Assembly (NCBI RefSeq): GCF_017963645.1
Contig: NZ_JAGMWN010000011.1
Coordinates: 1 to 64,000, forward strand
Length of the DNA stretch: 64,000 bases
From: Marivibrio halodurans
Lineage (GTDB): Bacteria > Pseudomonadota > Alphaproteobacteria > UBA8366 > Aestuariispiraceae
Direction of reading: 5' to 3'
The translations under genes were made by a program, and so were the position numbers. The notes under the pieces were generated by a model. The model was given only the letters and a program-made list of their open reading frames with translations, was not told the DNA's origin and did not search any database. Below are positions 14,995 to 23,580 of the stretch, piece by piece (position 1 is the stretch's first letter; each line of letters opens with the position of its first letter).

Positions 14995-16053
14995 ATGCGG
15001 AAATCCCTGAAGATGTCGGCCGGCGCCGCCGGCCTCGCCATCGGTCTCGCGGCGGGGCTGGTCGGCGGCCTCGTCGGCGGGTCCGCGCCCGCCGCGGCGC
15101 AGGAGGTGACGCTGCGCCTGCATCAATTCCTGCCGTTGCGCTCCACCATACCCGCGGAGGCGATCACGCCCTGGATCGAGGCGGTGGAGGCGGACTCCGG
15201 CGGACGCATCGAGATCGAGCATTACCCCTCGATGCAGCTCGGTGGCGCCCCGCCCTCGCTCTATGATCAGGCCCGCGACGGCGTCGTGGATATCGTTTGG
15301 ACGCTTCTCGGCTACACGCCCGGCCGGTTTCAAAAGCTGGAGGCCTTCGAGCTTCCCTTCATGGTCTCGACCGCCGAGGCGACCAGCAAGGCCTTCCACG
15401 AATTCGTCCAGAAGAACGGCCTCGACGAATTGTCGGACGTTCACCCGCTGGTGGTGCACACCCATGGCCCCGGTCTGCTGCATGTCCGTGGCGAGGGGGT
15501 GAGGAGCCTCGACGACATGGCGGGTCTCACGCTGCGCGGTCCGACGCGGGTGATCACCAAGATGCTCGACGACATGGGCGCGTCGGCGGTCGGTATGCCG
15601 GTCCCGGCGGTGCCGGAGGCCCTCTCCAAGGGCGTGATCGATGGCGCGGTCGTCCCGTGGGAGGTGACGGTCCCCCTCAAGATCGCCGAACTGGTGGACA
15701 GCCATACCGGTTTCGAGGGCGATCGCGGTCTCTATACCGCGACATTCGCGCTGGTCATGAACAAGGACAGCTACGCCGCCCTGCCGGACGATCTGAAAAA
15801 GGTGATCGACGCCCATAGCGGAATCGAGACGGCGGCCCTGTTCGGCGCCGCGATGGACGAGGGCGACAAGGCCGGCCTGGGCATCGCGCGTTCCAGCGGC
15901 AATGATATCCGCATGCTCGACCCCGGCCCATGGAAGCAGGCGGCGCAGGCGACGATAGACGATTGGATCGCGGAAATGGATGCGCAAGGCCATGACGGCG
16001 CGGCCTTGGTCGAGGAAGCGCGGGCGCTGATCGAGAAATACAGCGCCGAATGA
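14995..16053 (+). CDS. dctP: TRAP transporter substrate-binding protein (DctP family)
   Basis: A 352-residue periplasmic receptor with a signal peptide cut after about SAPAAAQ. The mature part starts EVTLRLHQFLPLRSTIP and shows the DctP-type order: HYPSMQLGGAPPSLYDQARDG near residue 76, GLTLRGPTRVITKMLDDMGA near 178 with the Arg that usually salt-bridges a substrate carboxylate, and VPAVPEALSKGVIDGAVVPW near 203. It captures a probably carboxylated or zwitterionic solute for the two membrane proteins encoded next. Divergence from the GntR regulator suggests inducible uptake. Confidence 0.93.
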   Translation: MRKSLKMSAGAAGLAIGLAAGLVGGLVGGSAPAAAQEVTLRLHQFLPLRSTIPAEAITPWIEAVEADSGGRIEIEHYPSMQLGGAPPSLYDQARDGVVDIVWTLLGYTPGRFQKLEAFELPFMVSTAEATSKAFHEFVQKNGLDELSDVHPLVVHTHGPGLLHVRGEGVRSLDDMAGLTLRGPTRVITKMLDDMGASAVGMPVPAVPEALSKGVIDGAVVPWEVTVPLKIAELVDSHTGFEGDRGLYTATFALVMNKDSYAALPDDLKKVIDAHSGIETAALFGAAMDEGDKAGLGIARSSGNDIRMLDPGPWKQAAQATIDDWIAEMDAQGHDGAALVEEARALIEKYSAE

Positions 16054-16111
16054 TCGCGCGCGCGATGACCGCCCCCCTATCGGCCCCCCAATCGCCCCCC
16101 TTGTCGACTCC

Positions 16112-16624
16112 ATGATCCATCGTCTGGTCCATGCCCTCGCCAAGGGATTGGCGCTCGCGGGGGGGCTCGTGCTGGTCGCGATGCTGCTGCTGACGGTGGC
16201 GAGCGTCGCGGGACGCGCAATGAGCCCGCTCGGCCTGGAGTCGATCCCGGGCGCCTATGAGCTGGTGGAGATGGGGACGGCCTTCGCCATCTTCGCCTTC
16301 CTGCCCTGGTGCCAGTTGACGCGCGGCCATGTCACTGTCGATCTCGTGATGAACGCCGCCGGCTTCCGTGCCAACCGGGTTGTCGACCTAGCGGCCAATC
16401 TGTTGATGACGGGGGCGGCCGGCGTGGTGGCGTGGCGTCTCGTCCTCGGCATGCTGGACAAGCAGCGCTATGGCGAGACGACCTTCATCCTGGGCCTGCC
16501 ACTATGGATCGGCTATGCGGCGGCGGTGGTGGGGGCGGTGCTGTTCGCGCTCGTCAGCCTTTATTGTTGCGGGCGGAGTTTGGGTGAACTGCAAGCCGGC
16601 CATCGTGAGGAGGGCGCGCCGTGA
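16112..16624 (+). CDS. dctQ: TRAP transporter small permease (DctQ family)
   Basis: A 170-residue membrane protein with four hydrophobic segments, the usual DctQ topology. The second loop has PGAYELVEMGTAFAIFAFLPWCQ and GHVTVDL, both conserved in the family. Its last bases overlap the GTG start of the large permease, so both are translated together. It forms the membrane complex with DctM. Confidence 0.92.
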   Translation: MIHRLVHALAKGLALAGGLVLVAMLLLTVASVAGRAMSPLGLESIPGAYELVEMGTAFAIFAFLPWCQLTRGHVTVDLVMNAAGFRANRVVDLAANLLMTGAAGVVAWRLVLGMLDKQRYGETTFILGLPLWIGYAAAVVGAVLFALVSLYCCGRSLGELQAGHREEGAP

Positions 16625-17943
16625 CGTCGGTGGAAATCGCGCTCGCTTCCTTTCCGGTATTGATGGGGCTGATCCTGCTGCGGGTTCCGATCGGACTGGC
16701 CATGCTGGTCGTCGGTTTCGCGGGCATCTGGCTGGTGACCGGCAGTCCGCGCCCGATCATGGGGCAGTTGAAAAGTCTCCCCTACGACACCTTCTCGTCC
16801 TATTCGCTCTCGATCGTGCCGCTGTTCCTGCTGATGGGGCAGTTCGCGACGCGCGGCGGGATGAGCCGCGCGTTGTTCCACGCGGCGGAAACCTGGCTCG
16901 GCCATCGCCGGGGCGGGATGGCGATGGCGGCCGTGGGGGCCTGCGGGGCGTTCGGGGCGATCTGCGGCTCCTCGCTCGCCACCGCCGCGACCATGGGGCA
17001 GGTCGCGTTGCCCGAACTGCGCCGCGCCGGCTATTCGGGCGCGCTCTCGACGGGGGGGCTCGCCGCCGGCGGGACCCTCGGCATCCTGATCCCCCCCTCC
17101 GTCATCCTGGTGATCTATGCCGTCCTGACGGAGCAGAATATCGCCAAGCTCTTCATCGCGGCCGTCGTGCCGGGCGCGCTTGCCGCGCTCGGCTATCTGT
17201 TGGCGATCGCGGTTTACGTGCGCCTCAAACCCGACGCCGCGGGCACCCGGCCGCGCAGCGACCGGGCCACGCGGGTGCGGGCGCTGTCGCGCGTATGGCC
17301 GGTTCTCGCGATCTTCCTGCTGGTGATCGGCGGTATCTATGCCGGATGGTTCACGCCGACCGAGGGCGCGGCCGTGGGCGCGGCCGGGACGGGTTTGGTG
17401 GCGGCGTTGAGCGGTGGATTGAACCGGGGCGGGCTGATCGAGTCGCTGCTTTCCACCGCCGTGGCGAGCGGCATGATCTTCTTCATCATCCTGGGCGCGG
17501 CGGTCTTCAACGGCTTTCTCGCCTTCTCGCAATTGCCGCAGCAGGCCGTGGCGGCGGTGTCGGCCAGCGGCCTCGGCCCCTGGGCGGTGCTGGCGCTGAT
17601 CCTGGCCTGCTATCTGGTCTTCGGCTGCATCATGGATTCGCTGTCCATGATCCTGCTGACCATCCCGATTTTCTTTCCGATGGTCATGGCGCTCGATTTC
17701 GGTTTGGGACCGGAGGCGACGGCGCTGTGGTTCGGTGTCCTGGTGCTGATCGTGGTCGAGGTCGGGCTGATCACGCCGCCGGTGGGCATGAATCTCTTCA
17801 TCATCAATTCCATGACCGAGGACGTGCCGATCGGCGAGACCTTCAAGGGCGTCCTTCCCTTCATCCTGAGCGATCTGGCCCGGGTGGCGATCCTGGTGCT
17901 CTTTCCCGGTCTCACGCTGGGGCTCGTCGCCTTGCTGTTCTGA
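16621..17943 (+). CDS. dctM: TRAP transporter large permease (DctM family)
   Basis: A 440-residue sodium-coupled permease with about 12 membrane segments. Family landmarks include YSLSIVPLFLLMGQFATRGGMSRALF near residue 60, GAICGSSLATAATMGQVALPE near 115 and GGTLGILIPPSVILVIYAVLTEQ near 148. The start codon is GTG, overlapping the dctQ stop (GTGA). It completes a DctPQM system. No further gene follows on the same strand, and a gene-free stretch with a dyad comes next. Confidence 0.94.
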   Translation: MTSVEIALASFPVLMGLILLRVPIGLAMLVVGFAGIWLVTGSPRPIMGQLKSLPYDTFSSYSLSIVPLFLLMGQFATRGGMSRALFHAAETWLGHRRGGMAMAAVGACGAFGAICGSSLATAATMGQVALPELRRAGYSGALSTGGLAAGGTLGILIPPSVILVIYAVLTEQNIAKLFIAAVVPGALAALGYLLAIAVYVRLKPDAAGTRPRSDRATRVRALSRVWPVLAIFLLVIGGIYAGWFTPTEGAAVGAAGTGLVAALSGGLNRGGLIESLLSTAVASGMIFFIILGAAVFNGFLAFSQLPQQAVAAVSASGLGPWAVLALILACYLVFGCIMDSLSMILLTIPIFFPMVMALDFGLGPEATALWFGVLVLIVVEVGLITPPVGMNLFIINSMTEDVPIGETFKGVLPFILSDLARVAILVLFPGLTLGLVALLF

Positions 17944-18266
17944 GGTCGCGTATCCGGTCGGGGTACGTAGGAGTACCCTGTTCGTGCAACCTTGAATACT
18001 TTGGCTGCCGAAACTCTACCAACTATCGAGGTTAATGCGATAAATTCGCATTCCCGAACACAAGAATCCACTGGCGCGGCTAGGGACTTTGTAGCATTAG
18101 TTCACGAGCTATCCGCCAGCCTAATACTTTCGGGCTCCTGACGTTTTCGTCACCGGGGTGCTATGCGACGCGGATGGGCTTGAACCGATCCGTTTGCGTA
18201 TCCCGCGAGGGACTCGGGCTTCGCGGCGGTCGGCGCGCGATCAATACGCGATCAATAGTTGAGCGA
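17944..18266. other. Gene-free region with dyad GGGTAC-N6-GTACCC
   Basis: About 320 bases between the TRAP operon and the response regulator gene. A perfect 6+6+6 dyad, GGGTAC-GTAGGA-GTACCC, lies at 17961-17978; it lacks a T-run and so is a poor terminator but a possible operator. The stretch 17985-18150 is clearly less GC-rich than its surroundings and is the likely promoter region for the two-component genes. The word TTGAATACT at 17991 also occurs in the putative GntR operator. No RNA gene is recognised. Confidence 0.5.
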
Positions 18267-18986
18267 ATGGGCATGGATACCATTGTTTCCACCGACCCGT
18301 CCGGGACCAAGGGCGATGCGACGGCGATTCTGATCGTCGACGACCATGCGACCGTGCGTTCCGGTCTGAAGTTGATGATCGACGCGGCGCTCGACAAGGC
18401 CTGGGTCCGGGAATGCGCGTCCGTCGGCGAGGCGATCGAGCATCTCGCCGAGGCGCGTTATGATCTCGTGATCCTCGACATGCTCTTGCCGGATTCCGAT
18501 GCCGGGACGTTGGAGGCCATCGGCAAGGCGGCCGATGGCGCCCGGGTCCTGGTTCTGTCGATGATCGAGGATTCGGATGCGGTTCGGCGTGCCCTGGATG
18601 CGGGGGCCAGCGGGTATCTCCCGAAATCGGCCAGCCCGGCGGTCACGGCCCATGCGTTGCGCATCGTGCTTGACGGCGGGGTCTATATCCCGGAGCAGGC
18701 GCTTCGCACGGGTCAGGAGACCCGGCCGAGTCACTCGCCGGCCCTGGACCCGTCCGGCGGTTTTCCCACGCCGGACCCGCATGCCGTCGATCGGGCCAAG
18801 CTTACGCGCATGCAGCTCAAGGTCTTGAGCGAGATGGCGCGTGGCGCCTCGAACAAGCAAATCGCGGATACGCTCGATCTCTCCGTTTCGACCGTCAAGG
18901 CGCATGTCGGCGCCGTGATCCGCAAGCTGGAGGCGCGCAATCGCACCCAGGCCGTGCTGATCGCGCAGAATAGCCGAATTGTCTGA
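18267..18986 (+). CDS. LuxR-type response regulator
   Basis: A 239-residue response regulator. The receiver domain (residues 15-135) begins AILIVDDHATVRSGL with the acidic pair, has the phospho-acceptor Asp in LVILDMLLPDSDAG near residue 71 and the Lys in YLPKSASP near 115. The C-terminal LuxR/FixJ helix-turn-helix (residues 173-235) reads LTRMQLKVLSEMARGASNKQ and STVKAHVGAVIRKLEARNRT. Two nearby ATGs (18267 and 18273) are possible starts; neither has a strong ribosome site. It overlaps the following kinase gene and is its likely partner. It resembles the ErdR/AgmR group, but the regulon is unknown. Confidence 0.9.
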   Translation: MGMDTIVSTDPSGTKGDATAILIVDDHATVRSGLKLMIDAALDKAWVRECASVGEAIEHLAEARYDLVILDMLLPDSDAGTLEAIGKAADGARVLVLSMIEDSDAVRRALDAGASGYLPKSASPAVTAHALRIVLDGGVYIPEQALRTGQETRPSHSPALDPSGGFPTPDPHAVDRAKLTRMQLKVLSEMARGASNKQIADTLDLSVSTVKAHVGAVIRKLEARNRTQAVLIAQNSRIV

Positions 18987-20493
18987 CCCGGCGCTTCCGA
19001 TCCTTTTCACCATCGATGCGACCGGGGTCCTGAGCGAACCGGATGGGCGCGCCCGCGCGATTATCGCCGATCTTCCGCCGTCGCGCCGCGGCCCGGTCGA
19101 CCGGCTGTTCCAGACCTGCCGCGCGGCGCCGGACGAGGCGACTCGCTCGCTTCTGATCGAGACGCGGGACGAGAGCCGTTGGCATTTGAGCGCGCGGCGC
19201 GATCCAACCGGCGATGATGAAAGCGGAGAAGGGGGCGCGCGGCTGATCGGCGTGCTGGTGCCGGCGGAGGGGGCGGCGCGCGTGGCCGAGGTCGATGGCG
19301 AGGTTTCGGCCGGTGACGGAAAGCCGTTCCGGGGGCGCACCGCCTTCACCGGCAGCCGCGATCAGGAGCGCCTGATGGTCGCGGCGCTCGACAACACGGC
19401 GACCGCGGTCGCGATCTTCGACCGGGCGGCCGACCATCTGATCTATACCAACCAGGCCTTCGAGACCCTGTTCGGCACCGGGCCGGGCGATCGGCCCTGG
19501 ACCGAGAACGTCGTCGATTGGAATGAGCCGGGAGCCCGGGTCCTGGCCGAATCGACGAAGGCGAACCGTCCCTTCACGGCGATGATGACGGTGCGCAATC
19601 CGCGCACGGGCCGGGTGTTTCCGGCCAGCTTCACGGTCGATGTGGTCAAGGATTGGGAAACCGGACAGCCGCGCTATTTCTTCGGCACGGGCACCGACCG
19701 CAGCGAGGAATGCGAGCGTCTGCGGGGGCTGCGCGACGCGATCACCGATGAACGACGCGCCCATTCCGGCAAGATCGATTTCATCCGCGCGATCAGTCAC
19801 GATCTGCGCCAGCCGGTCTTCGCTCTCGGCCTGCTGGCGGAGGCCGCGAAACCGATCCTGGAGCGCGAGAAGCCGGAGATCGCCAACGCCCTTTGGCAAT
19901 CGGTGGAGGGGCTTCGCCGGATGCTGGAAAGCCTGTTCGAGATGGGTGCCTTGGGCGCCCGCCGCTTGACGCCGAAACCCGAGACGGTGTCGTTCGACCG
20001 GCTTTTCCGCCAGGCGACGACCGAGATCGCGCTGCGCGCCAAACAGCGCGGAATTGATCTTCGGATCGGCACGGCGGACGCCGCGCTGCGGTCCGATCCG
20101 GTATTGATCGGGCGCATGCTGCGCAATCTGCTGACCAATGCGGTCGAGCATGCCCATGCCTCCAGCATCACGCTCGCGGCCTGGCGGACGGCGGATGGGG
20201 TGCGGTTCTCGGTCAGTGACGACGGCATCGGCGTGCCGGCCGACTCGCGCGAGCGCATCTTCGCGGAGTTCGTGCAATTGCACCAGAAGCCGCGGGCCAA
20301 GGACATGCCGGAAGGCGGGGGGCTGGGCCAGGGCCTGGGGCTCGGCCTCAGCATCGTGGCCGGGATCGCGGACCTGCTCGGCGGCAGTGTCGCCTTGCGC
20401 GCGCCGGAGGAGGGGGGGGCCTGCTTCGTCGTCACGTTGCCCGACCTCTCGACCGAATCGGCGGCCGACACGGTGGACGGCGCGCATATTTGA
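18979..20493 (+). CDS. Soluble PAS-domain sensor histidine kinase
   Basis: A 504-residue kinase without membrane segments, so it senses a cytoplasmic signal. Residues 130-245 form a PAS domain (NTATAVAIFDRAADHLIYTN near 138). The dimerisation box FIRAISHDLRQPVFALGLLA carries the phospho-accepting His near residue 274; the DLRQP form is typical of NahK/ErcS-like kinases. The ATPase domain has LLTNAVEHAHA, DDGIGVP and the GLGLGLSIV G-box. The start is probably TTG at 18979, overlapping the regulator stop by eight bases, because no ATG or GTG is well placed. It works with the preceding regulator. Confidence 0.88.
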   Translation: MSDPALPILFTIDATGVLSEPDGRARAIIADLPPSRRGPVDRLFQTCRAAPDEATRSLLIETRDESRWHLSARRDPTGDDESGEGGARLIGVLVPAEGAARVAEVDGEVSAGDGKPFRGRTAFTGSRDQERLMVAALDNTATAVAIFDRAADHLIYTNQAFETLFGTGPGDRPWTENVVDWNEPGARVLAESTKANRPFTAMMTVRNPRTGRVFPASFTVDVVKDWETGQPRYFFGTGTDRSEECERLRGLRDAITDERRAHSGKIDFIRAISHDLRQPVFALGLLAEAAKPILEREKPEIANALWQSVEGLRRMLESLFEMGALGARRLTPKPETVSFDRLFRQATTEIALRAKQRGIDLRIGTADAALRSDPVLIGRMLRNLLTNAVEHAHASSITLAAWRTADGVRFSVSDDGIGVPADSRERIFAEFVQLHQKPRAKDMPEGGGLGQGLGLGLSIVAGIADLLGGSVALRAPEEGGACFVVTLPDLSTESAADTVDGAHI

Positions 20494-20532
20494 GGGGCGG
20501 GTAGCCGTTCGGCGCGCCAATGCCCCTCCCGT

Positions 20533-22377
20533 CTATCCTGTCCCCTCCCGCAACACGCCGAGGAAGGCGTCGCCATAGCGTTCCAGCTTGCGGCTGCCCA
20601 CGCCATGAACCCGGGCCAAGGCCGCGCGGTCGGCCGGCCGGTCGGCGGCGATCTCGATCAGGGTGCGGTCGGGAAAGACGACATAGGCGGGCACGCCCTC
20701 GTGCCGGGCGATGGCCAGCCGTTTCTCCTTCAGGCGCGCCAGGAGGTCCGTATCCACCCCTTCCGGCAGGTCGCGGGTACCGCCGCGCGCGCGTTCGCTC
20801 CGCCGCGTGGGCTCCAGGCGCAGGCGCACGGCCTCCCCGTCCTTCAGCACCGCGCGGCCGTTCGGCCCGACCCGCCAGGCGCCGTGGTCCGCCGGTTCAA
20901 AACCCGCGATGCCGAGCGCGTAGAGTTGGCGGAAGATGCCACGCCACTGCACCTTGGTCCGGTCCGCGCCGACGCCGAAGGTGGGCAGCTTGTCATGGCC
21001 GAAGCGTTCGATCTTCTCCGTCGCCTCGCCGCGCAGCAGGTCGATCAGATGCTCCATGCCGAAGCGCTCGCCCGTGCGCAGGATGGCCGAAAGCGCCTTC
21101 TGCGCCTCGATCGTGCCGTCCATGGTCTCCACCCCGTCGAGGCAGAGATCGCAATTGCCGCACGGGGCCGCATCCGTCTCCCCGAAATAGGCCAACAGCG
21201 TCTGCCGACGGCAGCGTGGCGCCTCGCACAGCGCGACCAGCGCGTTGAGGCGCTGGCGATCCACGCGCTTGCGTTCTTCCGGCGCCTCGCTCTCGTCGAT
21301 CTGGCGGCGGCGCAGCCGGATATCGTCGATTCCGTAGAGTGTCAGCGTATCGGCCGGCAGCCCGTCGCGCCCGGCGCGGCCGATCTCCTGGTAATAGGCC
21401 TCGACGCTTTTCGGCAGGCCGGCATGGGCGACGAAGCGCACATCGGGCTTGTCGATCCCCATGCCGAAGGCGACGGTGGCGAAGATGACCACGCCGTCGC
21501 TGGCGAGGAAACGGTCCTGCACCGCCTCGCGCGCCTCCTTCTCCATGCCGGCGTGATAGGCGTGGGCGTCCACCCCCCTGCCCGCGAGGTCGACCGACAG
21601 TTCCTCCGTCTGGCGGCGGGAGTTGCAATAGACGATACCGCTCGCCCCGCGATGCAGCGCCAGGAACTGCTCGATCTGGCGGCGCGGATTGGCCTTGGGC
21701 CGCATGGCGAGACGCAGGTTCGGCCGGTCGAAGCCCATCACCAGGATATCCGGCGGGCTTTCGAAAAGCTGGGCGGCGATATCCTCGCGCGTCGCCCGGT
21801 CCGCCGTTGCCGTCAGCGCGATCGTCGGCGGCCCGCCGAGCCGCGCGCGCACCGCGCCGAGGCGGGTATATTCCGGGCGGAAATCATGCCCCCATTGCGA
21901 GACGCAATGCGCCTCGTCGATGGCCAGAAGGCGCACGTCGCTACGCTCCAGAAGGCGCATGGTCTCCGCGCCGCCCAGCCGTTCGGGCGAGAGATAGAGC
22001 AGCCGCAGCCGCCCTTCCGCCAGCGCGGCCAGAACGCGCTCGCGCTCGGCCGGGTCGCTCGCGGAATTGAGGCTCCCGGCTTCCACCCCGGCGGCGCGCA
22101 GGGCGGCCACCTGATCGCGCATCAGGGCGATCAGGGGCGAGACCACGACGGTCAGCCCGCCGCGCACGACCGCCGGCAATTGATAGCAGATCGACTTGCC
22201 GGCGCCGGTCGGCATGACGGCCAGCAGGTTCTGGTCCCGCATGACACGGGCCAGCGCCGCCTCCTGGCCGGGGCGCAGGCTGTCATAGCCGAACACCTCG
22301 CGCAGCGCGCGCATCAGCGCGGCGCGGATCTCCTCGGGCAGATCGGCTGTGGTCTCGGCGCTGGTTTCGTCGGGCAT
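20533..22377 (-). CDS. recQ: ATP-dependent DNA helicase RecQ
   Basis: A 614-residue superfamily 2 helicase unwinding DNA 3' to 5' in recombination and fork repair. Walker A MPTGAGKSICYQLPAVV lies near residue 50, the DEAH box LLAIDEAHCVSQWGHDFRPE near 145, and motif VI YYQEIGRAGRDGLPA near 335. The zinc-binding RQC domain has CEAPRCRR and CGNCDLC near 390. A C-terminal HRDC domain ends the protein (ARVHGVGSRKLERYGDAFL). The start at 22377 is chosen over a longer frame whose leader shows no conservation-like features. It is divergent from the XRE-cupin gene. Confidence 0.94.
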   Translation of the reverse strand: MPDETSAETTADLPEEIRAALMRALREVFGYDSLRPGQEAALARVMRDQNLLAVMPTGAGKSICYQLPAVVRGGLTVVVSPLIALMRDQVAALRAAGVEAGSLNSASDPAERERVLAALAEGRLRLLYLSPERLGGAETMRLLERSDVRLLAIDEAHCVSQWGHDFRPEYTRLGAVRARLGGPPTIALTATADRATREDIAAQLFESPPDILVMGFDRPNLRLAMRPKANPRRQIEQFLALHRGASGIVYCNSRRQTEELSVDLAGRGVDAHAYHAGMEKEAREAVQDRFLASDGVVIFATVAFGMGIDKPDVRFVAHAGLPKSVEAYYQEIGRAGRDGLPADTLTLYGIDDIRLRRRQIDESEAPEERKRVDRQRLNALVALCEAPRCRRQTLLAYFGETDAAPCGNCDLCLDGVETMDGTIEAQKALSAILRTGERFGMEHLIDLLRGEATEKIERFGHDKLPTFGVGADRTKVQWRGIFRQLYALGIAGFEPADHGAWRVGPNGRAVLKDGEAVRLRLEPTRRSERARGGTRDLPEGVDTDLLARLKEKRLAIARHEGVPAYVVFPDRTLIEIAADRPADRAALARVHGVGSRKLERYGDAFLGVLREGTG

Positions 22378-22496
22378 GGGGCGGTCGATCGGGACTGCAT
22401 GCGGAAGCGGTGTGTGGAGCGCGAGCCTAGCCGCTTCGTCCGGGCCGGGAAAGGCGCCTGGGGAAATCAGCCCTCGCCCCATCGGTATCATTCGGT

Positions 22497-23150
22497 ATGC
22501 TGAAGGCCATGAGCGAACTGCGACGAATCCCCCGCACGCCCCCCACGGACCGGGAGGCGGCGGAAGACACCCGGCCGCTTGAGGAATATGTCGGCCAGGA
22601 AATCCGGGCCCATCGCAAGCGTCAGGGTATGACCATGGCGGAACTGGCCGCGGCGGCGGAGGTGAGCCAGGGCATGCTCTCCAAGATCGAGAACGGGCAG
22701 TCGAGCCCCTCGCTCTCGACCCTCGCCGCGCTGGCCAACGCGCTGTCGGTGCCGATCTCGGGCTTCTTCACGCCGATAGAGTCGGCCCGCGCAGTGAGTT
22801 TCATTCCCGCCGGCGAGGGCCGGGTGATGGATCGGCGCGGCACGCGTTCCGGCCATCTCTATCAGCTTCTCGGGGAAGGGGTCGGCGGCGATGTCGGGAT
22901 GGAGCCCTATCTGATCACGTTGAGTTCGGAGTCCGAAACCTACGATCAGTTCCGGCATGAGGGGGTGGAATTCATCCATGTCCTCTCCGGCGAACTGGTC
23001 TATCGCCACGGTGACCGGGATTTTCATATGAAGCCGGGCGATTCGCTGTTCTTCGACGCGGGCGCGCCGCACGGCCCGCGTGAGTTGATCGCGCTGCCGG
23101 CGGTCTATCTCTCGATCATGGGCTATAAGGCCGAGGGCGCGATCGCCTGA
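22497..23150 (+). CDS. XRE family regulator with cupin domain
   Basis: A 217-residue transcription factor. The helix-turn-helix at residues 36-90 reads IRAHRKRQGMTMAELAAAA and SQGMLSKIENGQSSPSLSTL. A C-terminal cupin barrel at 135-205 has FRHEGVEFIHVLSGELVYRH and FHMKPGDSLFFDAGAPHGPR, with His residues able to bind a metal or small ligand. Such HTH-cupin proteins regulate amino-acid, polyamine or sugar metabolism in response to a cupin-bound effector. A second ATG at 22509 is possible. No adjacent target gene is evident apart from divergent recQ. Confidence 0.88.
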   Translation: MLKAMSELRRIPRTPPTDREAAEDTRPLEEYVGQEIRAHRKRQGMTMAELAAAAEVSQGMLSKIENGQSSPSLSTLAALANALSVPISGFFTPIESARAVSFIPAGEGRVMDRRGTRSGHLYQLLGEGVGGDVGMEPYLITLSSESETYDQFRHEGVEFIHVLSGELVYRHGDRDFHMKPGDSLFFDAGAPHGPRELIALPAVYLSIMGYKAEGAIA

Positions 23151-23163
23151 CGGCCGGCTCTTC

Positions 23164-23580
23164 TCACGCTTCCGGCCGCCAGGCGTCCGGGATATGGCGT
23201 GGGCGGCGGCCCGGGACCACCAGCACCAGGTCGAAGCGTTGGTCGAGCGCGGCGAGCGCCGGACGGTGGGTCAGCCAGTGCGCGAAGGCCCGCGCCACGC
23301 GGCGGCGCTGCGCCGGCCCCAGGGATTCGGCCGCGCTCGCCAAATCGGGGCGGGCCTTCACCTCGACCGCCGCGATCAAGCCGCCGCGCCGCACGATCAG
23401 GTCGATCTCCCCCACCGGGGTTCGCGCGCGCCGGGCGAGCACGCGATAGCCCTTGAGGCGCAGCCACCAGAGCGCCAGCGCCTCCGACCGCCGGCCCCGC
23501 CGCTCCGCATGCCGCCGTTTGGCTTGCCCCCGTTCGGCTTGCCCTCGACGGGACGCGCGACCGTTCGCGGAGGCGCTCAC
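23164..23580 (-). CDS. YraN family protein (UPF0102, nuclease-like fold)
   Basis: A 138-residue protein with a basic, Arg-rich N-terminus and an endonuclease-like core: RRSEALALWWLRLKGYRVLARRAR, then GEIDLIVRRGGLIAAVEVKAR, which matches the E-x-D-x(n)-E-V-K signature of Holliday-resolvase-like folds. The function is not established in any species. Its start overlaps the rsmI stop by four bases. The trio yraN, rsmI and an LpoA-like gene is also grouped in many proteobacteria. Confidence 0.88.
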   Translation of the reverse strand: MSASANGRASRRGQAERGQAKRRHAERRGRRSEALALWWLRLKGYRVLARRARTPVGEIDLIVRRGGLIAAVEVKARPDLASAAESLGPAQRRRVARAFAHWLTHRPALAALDQRFDLVLVVPGRRPRHIPDAWRPEA

